Part shown: positions 1 through 7,651 of the stretch, one piece after another
How the letters are laid out: each line of letters starts with the position of its first letter
Numbering within the stretch: position 1 is the first letter of the stretch
Source: Nitrososphaerota archaeon
GTDB lineage: Archaea; Thermoproteota; Nitrososphaeria; Nitrososphaerales; Nitrososphaeraceae
NCBI GenBank assembly: GCA_005877075.1
Contig: VBPX01000035.1
Span: 29,832 to 64,745, forward strand
Direction: 5' to 3'
DNA: 34,914 nt
The notes under the pieces: model-generated
The model's input: only the letters and a program-made list of their open reading frames with translations
What the model was told of the DNA's origin: nothing
Database searches by the model: none
Program-made: the position numbers and the translations under genes

Positions 1-347
1 TTCTTTGAAGTTCCCTTTGGAACTGTACTTTCTATGGTAACAAGGGAACCATTCTTCGCTTCTTTAGAGATTCTTCGCGCAAGTGAAAATAGGCCATCCA
101 AGTAAGGAGTATATTCATCATTTTGATCATGGGTAGATACACATAAAATAAAAACGTCAATGTCATCAAAGCATTCAATACTTTTGATACCATAATTCTT
201 TTCCGCATTTTCTACTTTTGAGGGATTGATATCATATCCAAACGTTTCAAATCCTCTTTCCTTAACATACTTTGCAACAGGCAAACCGAGTTGTCCAAGG
301 CCTATGATTAAAACCTTCTTTATTTGCGATACTGACTCTATATGCAT
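1..347 (-). CDS. Nucleotide-sugar dehydrogenase (UDP/GDP-sugar 6-dehydrogenase family), N-terminal part, cut by window edge
   Basis: The reverse strand opens with ATG at 347 and stays open to the window edge (115 codons), so only the N-terminal third is present. It begins MHIESVSQIKKVLIIGLGQL; the GLGQLGLP stretch is the Rossmann dinucleotide-binding loop. FGYDINPSKV follows, with the acidic residue at the end of strand 2 that selects NAD. VFILCVSTHDQ and VTIESTVPKGTS match the family's conserved 'T/S-P' and 'ESTVPPGT' segments. Family members oxidise NDP-sugars twice at C6 to uronic acids used for surface glycans or N-glycans. Substrate cannot be told because the catalytic Cys region lies outside the window. 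An AT-rich TATA-like box near 378-388 fits a short leader. Family call is firm; the exact substrate is unknown. Confidence 0.85.
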   Translation of the reverse strand, partial: MHIESVSQIKKVLIIGLGQLGLPVAKYVKERGFETFGYDINPSKVENAEKNYGIKSIECFDDIDVFILCVSTHDQNDEYTPYLDGLFSLARRISKEAKNGSLVTIESTVPKGTSK

Positions 348-535
348 TTTGTTGACACTAAGAATTCTTAATATGCTTATTAAAGTCTTGAGATGGAATA
401 GAATGTAAGTTAATCACTAAAGAAATTTCTGTTCAGTTCGTATAGAACTTTGTGTATAATTTTTCCATGTCTATCTAGTAATGTACCTTTGTAGTTCCAA
501 ACGTTTTTGCTCTTTTTAAGGTAAATCATTTGCTA

Positions 536-546
536 GATATAAATAA
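536..546 (+). promoter_or_regulatory. TATA box of the GTPase gene (leaderless transcript)
   Basis: AGATATAAATA is centred about 26 bp upstream of the GTG at 568. This is the usual archaeal TATA-to-start distance, so transcription probably begins at or next to the start codon. Confidence 0.5.
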
Positions 547-567
547 TCAAGCAGAAATAATAGATAT

Positions 568-1779
568 GTGATACGAATTGGTTTAATCGGTAAAACAAAT
601 ACGGGCAAAACTACCTTCTTCAATTCGGCAACTTTGGGCAATGAGGAAATTGCAAATTATCCGTTTACAACAAAAAAACCAATTCACGGAAACGCTCATG
701 TTATTACGTTATGTGTTCATAAAGAATTCGGTGTAGTAGACAATCCAAGGAATTCTCTTTGTAAAGAAGGATGGAGGTTTATTCCTGTAGAGTTAATAGA
801 TTTACCTGGCTTGATAAAAGGTGCATGGGAAGGGAAGGGTCTTGGCAACCAGTTTTTGTCTGTAGCTGCACAATCTGATGTATTACTTCACATAGTAGAT
901 GCGTCAGGAAGCATCGATGCATCTGGAAAAATAGCCGAACCAGGGGTAGGAGATCCAATTGCAGATGTTTCAGATATAGAAGAGGAATTAGTTCTATGGT
1001 ACCTGAAACTATTTGAAGGAAACAGGGAAAAAATTTCAAGAATGATTAATACTGGCATGGGCGCGGTACGCGCTGTTACTGAAATATTTAGAGGTATAGG
1101 CGTAAAAGAATGGCATGTAAAAAGATCTATAAATGAAAATAATCTGGGTGATAAGAACATAGACGAAATGGATCCTGACGAAAGTAGAAGATTTATTTCT
1201 ACATTAAGAGAGATTTCGAAACCTTCTCTAATAGTTGCAAACAAAATAGATCTTCATCCTGCCGCAGAAAATTTCAAGAGATTACGTGAACACAACAAGC
1301 ACATGTTTGTAATACCTTCAAGTGCAGACGCAGAATTGACTCTAAGGCGAGCTCAGAACAAGGGGTTAATAAAATATTCTCCGGGAGATGAAATTTTTGA
1401 TATCTTTGAGAATACCATACTAAATGAAAAACAAAAATGGGCACTTAATTTCATTAGGAAAGATGTGTTGGGAGAATATCTTAGGACTGGAGTACAATTT
1501 GCATTAAATATTGCCGTATTCAAGTTACTAAATATGAATGTCGTTTATCCAGTTTCTGATGCAAATAAATTGTCCGATAAAAAAGGTAACGTTTTGCCAG
1601 ACGCATTTCTCATGAAAAATGGTTCAACCGTACAGGACCTCGCAGGTGAAATACATACCGAATTATCTAAAGGAATTGTTTATGCAGTCGACATTAGAAA
1701 CGGTTTAAGATTACCTGGCGATTACCAAATAAAGGACAGAGACGTATTGTCTATAGTTTCAACCATGATAAAAAAATAG
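568..1779 (+). CDS. Obg/YchF-like GTPase with C-terminal TGS domain
   Basis: 403-residue P-loop GTPase. G1 is GKTNTGKTT at residues 8-16, G3 is DLPG at 78-81 and G4 is NKID at 225-228. The canonical NKxD predicts guanine specificity, unlike bacterial YchF, whose G4 is altered and which prefers ATP. The switch II region (GLIKGAWEGKGLGNQFL) is Obg/YchF type. The last ~65 residues (from about LPDAFLMKNGSTVQDLAGEI) form a TGS domain, associated with ribosome or RNA contact. Archaeal members (MJ1332-like) carry this architecture with an extra helical domain between G4 and TGS; length fits. The start is GTG; an in-frame stop at 544-546 excludes a longer protein. Cellular role in archaea is not defined; a ribosome-associated function is inferred from the family. 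Confidence 0.85.
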   Translation: MIRIGLIGKTNTGKTTFFNSATLGNEEIANYPFTTKKPIHGNAHVITLCVHKEFGVVDNPRNSLCKEGWRFIPVELIDLPGLIKGAWEGKGLGNQFLSVAAQSDVLLHIVDASGSIDASGKIAEPGVGDPIADVSDIEEELVLWYLKLFEGNREKISRMINTGMGAVRAVTEIFRGIGVKEWHVKRSINENNLGDKNIDEMDPDESRRFISTLREISKPSLIVANKIDLHPAAENFKRLREHNKHMFVIPSSADAELTLRRAQNKGLIKYSPGDEIFDIFENTILNEKQKWALNFIRKDVLGEYLRTGVQFALNIAVFKLLNMNVVYPVSDANKLSDKKGNVLPDAFLMKNGSTVQDLAGEIHTELSKGIVYAVDIRNGLRLPGDYQIKDRDVLSIVSTMIKK

Positions 1780-1860
1780 AGTTACCAGGCAATCCATAAT
1801 TTCATTGAAAATATGATTATGAATTCTGCCATTCAATTTGGCTTATTTCAGATTTAAAAT

Positions 1861-2198
1861 TTTTGGTCCGCAGCTCCTGGAGATCTTGCTTCAAATGTTC
1901 TTGACAATAACACTAACACACGACGGGGCCAATCAGTCGGTTGGTTCATGGATTCGTGCTGATCTGGGATCCACTGAGCATTTGCAGTGTAGACAGTACC
2001 TGGTATAAAGGGAATACAAGAACGTATAATTCTGTTATAGCCACATCAACTGACGGAACTACATTTACAAATGTATTGAATAGTGTAAGTAGCGGCACTA
2101 CACTTAATTCTGAAAAATACACCATTTCTAACACAAAAACAGTCGCAAATACGCGGTCCTCTATAATAGAACTTGATATATTTGATACGTCTTCATAA
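1861..2198 (+). pseudogene. Decayed F5/8 type C (discoidin-like) domain remnant
   Basis: Three reading frames in succession give pieces of one discoidin-like domain. First WSAAPGDLASNVLDNNTNT (from 1864), then SWIRADLGSTEH in a second frame (about 1946-1982), then CSVDSTWYKGNTRTYN onward in a third, ending IIELDIFDTSS at the stop near 2198. At least two frameshifts are therefore needed, and the end looks internally shortened because the usual 'RYVRITV.GN' strand is absent. No start codon or signal peptide remains upstream. The 85-codon stretch 1941-2198 could be called as a gene but would begin mid-domain. The family normally sits in secreted carbohydrate- or surface-binding proteins. Confidence 0.7.
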
Positions 2199-2256
2199 TT
2201 CCCATCTTCTCTAACAGGTGAATATAATTAGGGGCCTAGCCTGACTCTATCTGGAT

Positions 2257-2306
2257 CCAACTGATGAGCTAGTAAATTAATATTAATTTTGGTTATCATC
2301 AGTTGG
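2257..2306. repeat. 11-bp perfect inverted repeat, 28-bp loop
   Basis: CCAACTGATGA (2257-2267) is repeated in inverse orientation as TCATCAGTTGG (2296-2306) around an AT-rich loop. It lies just downstream of the discoidin remnant. No flanking direct repeat is seen and no T-run follows, so its role is unknown. The remaining sequence up to 2423 shows no gene. Confidence 0.5.
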
Positions 2307-2423
2307 TGAAATAACTATTTGTAGCTAACCAAAAGGAATGTAATTAAGAAAGATATAGACTAAATCTTACTCCAATGCAGCAACTTAAGTTGTTAGAAAT
2401 TTCGAACACAACTGCAATGAAAT

Positions 2424-2591
2424 TTATTTTTTATAATCACTCAAAATATCCCTGTATCTTACATCTTTATAAGCTATATACTTGACATACTCACCATACG
2501 TCATTTCAAAATTACAAAAAGTGCATTTGACAAAGCTAAAATCATCAGAAAGCTCCGCAGGCTTCTTGCAATCAGGACAAAGAATTTTCAT
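2424..2591 (-). CDS. Small zinc-ribbon protein, 55 aa
   Basis: ATG at 2591 reads 55 codons to TAA at 2424. The protein starts MKILCPDCKKPAELSDDF and continues VKCTFCNFEMTYGEYVKY. Two CxxC pairs (C5/C8 and C23/C26) make a compact zinc ribbon, followed by a basic, Tyr-rich helix to the C-terminus (RYRDILSDYKK). It is the last of three leftward genes (DHH phosphoesterase, RpoP, this), with 81 bp separating it from RpoP, so co-expression is plausible. I do not recognise a named family; nucleic-acid or protein contact is typical of such ribbons but is inference here. Confidence 0.6.
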   Translation of the reverse strand: MKILCPDCKKPAELSDDFSFVKCTFCNFEMTYGEYVKYIAYKDVRYRDILSDYKK

Positions 2592-2672
2592 GTTATTATT
2601 ATCGTTAACCTAACAATTAAGCATTAACCATTCAATCAAGAAGAACATTTTAACTTGATCTATCTATTAATT

Positions 2673-2840
2673 CTAAATTGCTTTTAACTGCTTCACTATT
2701 GGTTGTCTGGCCTTTCGGAAAACTCTAAATCCACATATACACTTTATTTCCGGTAATTTTGAAAGTTCTTCGTTTGACACGGGAGTTCCACATCTCATAC
2801 ATTCATAGATCACATTACCAATGATTTTATCGCTTGCCAC
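2673..2840 (-). CDS. rpoP: DNA-directed RNA polymerase subunit P (Rpb12-like)
   Basis: 55-residue product starting at GTG 2840 (an in-frame stop at 2865-2867 rules out much more). It shows the RpoP pattern: IYECMRCGTPVSNEEL, then IKCICGFRVFRKAR and a basic QPIVKQLKAI tail, which in archaeal RNA polymerase anchors Rpb12 near subunits 2, 3 and 10. Zinc ligands visible are C14, C17, C34 and C36. The second pair reads C-x-C rather than the usual C-x-x-C, so one ligand spacing is unusual. Neighbours are a DHH phosphoesterase upstream and a zinc ribbon downstream on the same strand. Length and tail motif make the identification good. Confidence 0.85.
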   Translation of the reverse strand: MASDKIIGNVIYECMRCGTPVSNEELSKLPEIKCICGFRVFRKARQPIVKQLKAI

Positions 2841-2938
2841 AGTGGTCCTTGTCTTAAATGAGATTTATTTGTTTTCTCTACAGTCATCGAATTGCTCAAG
2901 TCTCTATATTCATTTGTCCTTTAGAATGTAAAAAATCC

Positions 2939-3886
2939 CTATTCTAAAGCCTTGATTATGGCCCCTTTCATCTCATTTATACAAGCCTTGAAATTTCTTG
3001 CGTCATTTTTCAATCTTCCTCCTGATGCAAATTCATGTCCTCCGCCTTCAATAAGATTCGCTGCAATCTTGCTACATGAAATTTTGTCCGTATTTCTCCT
3101 AATGCTAACTTTTCCATTTCGGTTAAAGAGCATAGCCAAGTCTATCTTACAATTGGAAAATAGTTCCTGAGAAAATAGGCTTGTTTGGACGTATGGATAT
3201 ATAAAAACAAAAGCCACATTAAATGAAAGTATTTTCTTTATTGCAAGTGTCTTCAATGATGCCTTTATTTGAAATTCACTAATCTTGATGAATTTTGTGT
3301 AATCTCTTTGCATATCTGTATCCCATAAGATTCCCCTTGATGATTTGAGGACCAGACTTTGCAATTTTTCCTTAGCATCGGTATTATTCCTATAAAAATG
3401 GATTAATTCAGAGACTCTTGAATCATAATTCTTGATATTTGTCATAAAGTCTGAACTGTGTGCAATTAAACTCAGTTGCTCTGCGATTTTGTTTTTGTAC
3501 ATGAAATTATCATACATGATTTCTGTTGCACATTTGTTTCCAGATGAATCGTGAAATATGTTAGCTATCTTTCTAACCGAGGTTAATGCCCTTCTCGGCC
3601 ATGGATGATGATCAACCCAGATTACAGACCATCTGTTATTTACCAAATATTCTATTGAATCCTTGCATAGATCAATAACTTCATTATTGACGCCGAGATC
3701 CGAAATAATTACGAGTCCATTTCTTGTTTTTTTGGATTCATACTTTAGATAATCATACATCTTTGTAAAATTATCTACGCCATAATTATAAAATGAAACA
3801 TCTGCATGAGGATACTTCATTAAAGCTACTGAGGCAGAATATATTCCATCGACATCTGCTTCATGAGAGCATATGATTACACGCAT
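2939..3886 (-). CDS. DHH/DHHA1 family phosphoesterase (RecJ-like)
   Basis: 315 residues. Motif I is SHEADVDG (residues 7-14, metal-binding Asp11 and Asp13). A second Asp motif is IISDLG (60-65), and the family-naming VDHHPW has DHH at 92-94. The C-terminal DHHA1 domain contains GGGHEFASGG near residues 275-285, which binds substrate. These proteins cleave phosphodiester bonds in single-stranded nucleic acid, short oligonucleotides (nanoRNase) or cyclic dinucleotides, using Mn2+/Mg2+. Archaeal members include GINS-associated nucleases, but this short form has no extra domains, so a nanoRNase/oligonucleotide role is as likely. The start ATG (3886) lies about 30 bp after a TTAAATA-like box. Leads the leftward group with rpoP. 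Confidence 0.8.
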   Translation of the reverse strand: MRVIICSHEADVDGIYSASVALMKYPHADVSFYNYGVDNFTKMYDYLKYESKKTRNGLVIISDLGVNNEVIDLCKDSIEYLVNNRWSVIWVDHHPWPRRALTSVRKIANIFHDSSGNKCATEIMYDNFMYKNKIAEQLSLIAHSSDFMTNIKNYDSRVSELIHFYRNNTDAKEKLQSLVLKSSRGILWDTDMQRDYTKFIKISEFQIKASLKTLAIKKILSFNVAFVFIYPYVQTSLFSQELFSNCKIDLAMLFNRNGKVSIRRNTDKISCSKIAANLIEGGGHEFASGGRLKNDARNFKACINEMKGAIIKALE

Positions 3887-4055
3887 TCATAAAATAGGCA
3901 TTTGAACTGAATATGTATTTAATGCAGCAACTTGCTGTCTAGATATTCTATTTGGACAATTACATACTAATCATGGTTAACAAGATTATGAGTCAAATAG
4001 AATCATAATTAGTGATTAATTCATTTTTCAAGTATAATTTTATATTTGATAGCAT

Positions 4056-4622
4056 GTGTCAGGTACTACAATATACCCAATGTACTATTCAATTGAAAAA
4101 AAGATAACGGATAGGACAGTGTACCTTGTAGTTTTTTACATTTCTGCAATTATTATGACCTCGATTACTTTTTACGCACTTTATCAAAGCACAGTCGAGT
4201 ATGCTGCTACAGGAAAAATCATAATCGGTGAGATTTTAGTAAAAACAGAATTTCCATTTAAGGGACTCTCAAAACTGATTACCTACCTAATGATTGTTTC
4301 AGTGGTCGCATGGTACTGTGTTACCAAATTAGGTGGAGACAAGGTTAAGGACGTTCCTCCAGTTATTCGTTCAATATTCCAATTAATAGTATTAGCAATA
4401 GCAATAGTTTCACTCTACGAATTTGTTTACAATTTTGTGGTTTGGAGTTCGCTTATAACACTTAGTGCATTAGGTGGGAGCATAAATTTAGACAATCTTA
4501 GTATAGCCTATCCTAATCCTGAAACTCCCTGGAATTTAGTCTTTGCCACAAAAATGTCTCTGGCAGCCTTCCTAATATCTGCTCACGGATTTTATATCAT
4601 ATCAAAGAAAGGGAAAAGCTAA
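4056..4622 (+). CDS. Conserved-type four-TM membrane protein, unknown function
   Basis: 188 residues with four clear hydrophobic segments: about 22-46 (VYLVVFYISAIIMTSITFYA), 72-92 (LITYLMIVSVVAWYCV), 108-135 (IFQLIVLAIAIVSLYEFVYN) and 163-184 (FATKMSLAAFLISAHGFYII). A polar extracellular or cytoplasmic loop (GGSINLDNLSIAYPNPETPW) lies before the last helix. No catalytic or metal motif is visible and I do not recognise the family. Start is uncertain: GTG at 4056 or ATG at 4080; TATA-like stretches at 4034-4046 place the transcript start between the two. It stands alone, followed by the pfdA promoter. Confidence 0.65.
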   Translation: MSGTTIYPMYYSIEKKITDRTVYLVVFYISAIIMTSITFYALYQSTVEYAATGKIIIGEILVKTEFPFKGLSKLITYLMIVSVVAWYCVTKLGGDKVKDVPPVIRSIFQLIVLAIAIVSLYEFVYNFVVWSSLITLSALGGSINLDNLSIAYPNPETPWNLVFATKMSLAAFLISAHGFYIISKKGKS

Positions 4623-4730
4623 ATCAAGAATTTTCTCGATTTATACCCACTTGAGAAATAAGAAATTTGAAATTATATTCATTTTTAGTCAAAGTTATAT
4701 GCCCGTTTTTTACTCACAAAATACAGAAAG

Positions 4731-5189
4731 ATGACCTCCAGAGAAAATTCTAAAGACCAAGTTTCATCTGAACAAAAAATAAGTGAAATGCTTCAACAAT
4801 CAAAGATTCTAGAAGCTTATATGAACGATATTCTAGTAAAAGAATCCACCGTAATCAGGTTGATTACAGAGGCTCATCTGGCTTCCGAAGCCATTCAAGA
4901 ATTATCTAAAAATCGCCAAGAAGAATCGCTTGTTCCTATTGGAATCGGAATTTATCTCAAAGTAGCAGTTCCGGAGCTAAGGAATCTATTTGTTAATATA
5001 GGTTCGGGTGTTACTATTGAAAAGTCTAAAGAAAATACAAAGAGTTATGTTGAATCAAAAATCAAAGAATTTGAGCTTGCACTAAAACAACTAAATTCAC
5101 AAAAAGAGCAAATAGCCATGCGTATAAATCAGCTCCAAAATGAAATCAATAGTGAGATGCAAAATTCTCAGAGAACACCAAATTCATAA
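4731..5189 (+). CDS. pfdA: Prefoldin subunit alpha (GimC alpha)
   Basis: 152 residues with long N- and C-terminal coiled-coil helices and a central beta region (EESLVPIGIGIYLKVAV, NIGSGVTIEKS) that forms the alpha-subunit double hairpin. Prefoldin alpha2beta4 hexamers hold unfolded proteins in their tentacles and hand them to the thermosome in the cytosol. Adjacent ftsY downstream is the usual archaeal arrangement and supports the call. A TATA-like GTTATATG about 35 bp upstream predicts a short leader. The last codons overlap the alternative upstream start of ftsY. Confidence 0.9.
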   Translation: MTSRENSKDQVSSEQKISEMLQQSKILEAYMNDILVKESTVIRLITEAHLASEAIQELSKNRQEESLVPIGIGIYLKVAVPELRNLFVNIGSGVTIEKSKENTKSYVESKIKEFELALKQLNSQKEQIAMRINQLQNEINSEMQNSQRTPNS

Positions 5190-5205
5190 TAGGTTTGCAC
5201 GCTTC

Positions 5206-6573
5206 TTGTTTGAAAAACTAAAAAAAATATTTTCTGAAAGTGCGAAGAATCTTGGTCAAAAAGCAATTTCAAAAAAGGAAATTGATTCGATTTTAGAGGA
5301 ACTACAAATTAGTCTTATGGAAAATGATGTAGCACATGAAATTGTTGATGAAATGATATCAAAAATAAAAACAGAGATATTGAACTTGAAACTAGAAAGA
5401 AAGGAAAATTCTGAACAAGTAATCACGACAAAATTATATTCTTTTTTGCATGAGCTATTTTTGTCAACTAATACAAAAATAGATATTGTTCAATCTATTT
5501 TGGGAAAGAAAAAATCAAAAACTGGGCCATATTCAATAATCTTTCTTGGTATCAATGGCACTGGTAAAACTACCACAATAGCAAAATTTTGTAAATTGTT
5601 AAGGGATCATGGAATTTCCGTAGTTCTAGCAGCCGCAGATACACATAGAGCGGGAGCTATTGAACAGATATCTCATCATGGGAACAAACTCAATGTCAAA
5701 GTAATCTCTCAAAGATATGGCGCAGATCCTTCTGCAGTTGCAAGAGATGCGCTAGAACACGCAAAAAAGAACTATATAGATGCAGTGTTAATCGATACTG
5801 CAGGAAGGATGCAAACTTCTAAGAATCTTATGGAGGAAGTTAGCAAGATAATAAGGGTGATTAAACCTGACATGAAAATATTTGTTGGAGATTCCTTGGC
5901 AGGGAACGATACTGTAAATCAAGCCAGTGAATTTTTTCACTACACTAATTATGATGGGTCAATATTAACAAAAAGTGACGCTGATTCCAAAGGCGGTGCA
6001 GCCATTTCTATTGCGTATTTGACTCACAAGCCTATACTGTATTTGGGAGTTGGCCAGGGATATGAAGATTTAGCTGAATTTGATCATGACAAATTTCTTG
6101 ATTCGATTTTCAAAGATAAAATATGTGAACAAACTATGCGCCATTCAGATGTACATAAGGTAACCCCATTATCTGATAATGATACTGTAACGACATTGGA
6201 CGCCAATCCAAAGATAAACTTACATGGTGATGGTAACACAAACAGTGATTACAACAAATTGTTGACAATGGATGAACAAAAATCATCGTCTTCGTTAGAA
6301 TCAGAGCATCCAAAAGATCCAGAACACTTGATTCCCAGTAAAATGAACCATGAGCGAGAAAGAATTCATGAGGAACCAAGTGAAACAAATTCAAAGAAAG
6401 GATCATTTTTCAATAAATTTTTTAGAGACAAAGAAGAAGCCGGTATCGATAATGTTGAAAGTGCTTCAAATAAAGAAAATAGACCTAAAAAGAGAATCAA
6501 AAATGAAGACGAAAATAAAACCGAAAATGTTGTTTATTTAACCGACGATGATTTAGATGATCTCATTAAGTAA
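5206..6573 (+). CDS. ftsY: Signal recognition particle receptor FtsY with a long C-terminal tail
   Basis: SRP GTPase that docks SRP-ribosome complexes at the membrane next to SecYEG. The N domain (FEKLKKIFSESAKNLGQ) is followed by the NG motifs: G1 GINGTGKTTT, DTHRAGAIEQ, G3 DTAGRMQTSKN, G4 TKSDADSKGG and the closing GVGQGYEDLAEF. I place the start at TTG 5206, 16 bp after pfdA stops, because this gives the standard N-terminus. ATG 5140 would add 22 residues that only re-read pfdA in another frame. Odd: the G domain ends near 6125, but the frame continues about 149 residues. This tail is rich in Ser, Asn, Asp, Glu and Lys, has GSFFNKFFRDKEEAG (an amphipathic patch at about 6391-6435) and ends in DDDLDDLIK. 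Acidic extensions in FtsY are normally N-terminal. The end overlaps argF by 17 bp. Confidence 0.92.
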   Translation: MFEKLKKIFSESAKNLGQKAISKKEIDSILEELQISLMENDVAHEIVDEMISKIKTEILNLKLERKENSEQVITTKLYSFLHELFLSTNTKIDIVQSILGKKKSKTGPYSIIFLGINGTGKTTTIAKFCKLLRDHGISVVLAAADTHRAGAIEQISHHGNKLNVKVISQRYGADPSAVARDALEHAKKNYIDAVLIDTAGRMQTSKNLMEEVSKIIRVIKPDMKIFVGDSLAGNDTVNQASEFFHYTNYDGSILTKSDADSKGGAAISIAYLTHKPILYLGVGQGYEDLAEFDHDKFLDSIFKDKICEQTMRHSDVHKVTPLSDNDTVTTLDANPKINLHGDGNTNSDYNKLLTMDEQKSSSSLESEHPKDPEHLIPSKMNHERERIHEEPSETNSKKGSFFNKFFRDKEEAGIDNVESASNKENRPKKRIKNEDENKTENVVYLTDDDLDDLIK

Positions 6574-7492
6574 GAAATATTTAACTAGTATTGCAGATTT
6601 AGACGAAAAAGAAATCATGAATTTGATTTCACAGGCAATTGATTTTAAGAGAAATAAGGATAGTAGCAAGTATAACAAATCTTTAACAGGAAAGACACTT
6701 GCTTTGATGTTTGAAAAACCATCTACTAGAACACGTCTAAGTTTTGAAACTGCAATGTTCCAATTGGGTGGTAATACAATTTATTTTAATTTTAATGATC
6801 TTCAGCTATCCAGAGGCGAATCTATACAAGATACTGCCAAAACAATTTCATTATATGCAGATTGTTTGGTAGCAAGAGTTTATTCTCACAACACCATAGT
6901 AGAGTTAGCACAGAATTGTAAAATTCCTGTGATTAACGGATTGTCTGATTTGTTTCATCCATGTCAGATTCTGGCTGATCTGATGACAATTTTAGAACAT
7001 AAAAATCGGTTTAAAGGATTGACTCTAGCTTGGATAGGTGATGGAAATAATGTGTGTAATGATCTCTTGATTGGATGTGCAAAGATGGGAATAACAATCA
7101 GAGCTGCAATTCCAGAGGGTTATGAACCTCCTAGAAAGATACTTGAGTTGGTAACTCATGAATCAAAACTAAAAAAAAGTGATTTTATGATTGTACGTGA
7201 ACCTATAGATGCGGTAGAAAATGCAGACATTGTAGTTACAGATACATTTGTTTCTATTGGAAAGGAAAATGAAGATAATAAAAGAAGATCCACTTTCATT
7301 CCTAAATATCAAGTCAATAGGGAATTGATGAGTTCTTCAAAGGACGATGCAATTTTTATGCATTGTTTGCCCGCAAAAAGAGGTGAGGAAGTTACATCAG
7401 ATGTGATTGATGGCGAAAATTCAGTTGTTTGGGATGAGGCAGAAAATAGGCTCCATGTTCAAAAATCGTTACTTGTAAGTTTACTTGTTTAA
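6557..7492 (+). CDS. argF: Ornithine carbamoyltransferase
   Basis: 311 residues. Makes citrulline from ornithine and carbamoyl phosphate in cytosolic arginine synthesis. STRTR at 56-60 is the carbamoyl-phosphate loop, HPCQ is at 134-137, and MHCLPA near 268-273 carries the catalytic Cys. DTFVSIG (229-235) corresponds to the ornithine-binding DxxxSMG segment, so ornithine rather than aspartate is the expected second substrate. The start ATG lies inside the last codons of ftsY (17-bp overlap), implying co-translation with pfdA-ftsY. argH lies directly downstream in the opposite direction, and no argG is in the window. Confidence 0.93.
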   Translation: MISLSKKYLTSIADLDEKEIMNLISQAIDFKRNKDSSKYNKSLTGKTLALMFEKPSTRTRLSFETAMFQLGGNTIYFNFNDLQLSRGESIQDTAKTISLYADCLVARVYSHNTIVELAQNCKIPVINGLSDLFHPCQILADLMTILEHKNRFKGLTLAWIGDGNNVCNDLLIGCAKMGITIRAAIPEGYEPPRKILELVTHESKLKKSDFMIVREPIDAVENADIVVTDTFVSIGKENEDNKRRSTFIPKYQVNRELMSSSKDDAIFMHCLPAKRGEEVTSDVIDGENSVVWDEAENRLHVQKSLLVSLLV

Positions 7493-7502
7493 TCGGCGAA
7501 TC

Positions 7503-7526
7503 TGTTTTTTTATTTTGATTTTTCAA
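7503..7526 (+). terminator. T-rich terminator-like tract after argF
   Basis: Several runs of T (TGTTTTTTTATTTTG and following) lie 12-35 bp past the argF stop in the gap between convergent argF and argH. Archaeal intrinsic termination uses such T-runs without a hairpin. Position fits but activity is not shown. Confidence 0.35.
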
Positions 7527-7651
7527 ATTTGTTATATCGTGAATCTGTTCAATTTGGATATGATAAGGAAATGTTGAGATTGTAAAAGTAAAAATGTTTA
7601 CACATTGATTCAAAGAATTTAATTGATTCAGTTACTAAGTTTATATCGTAT

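Noticed and set aside
2257-2306. Inverted repeat as a miniature transposable element
   Set aside because: No flanking direct duplication and only 11 bp of inverted repeat; insufficient evidence.
5140-5205. Longer ftsY N-terminus from ATG 5140
   Set aside because: The extra 22 residues only re-read the end of pfdA in another frame; the family N-terminus begins at FEKLKK, right after TTG 5206.
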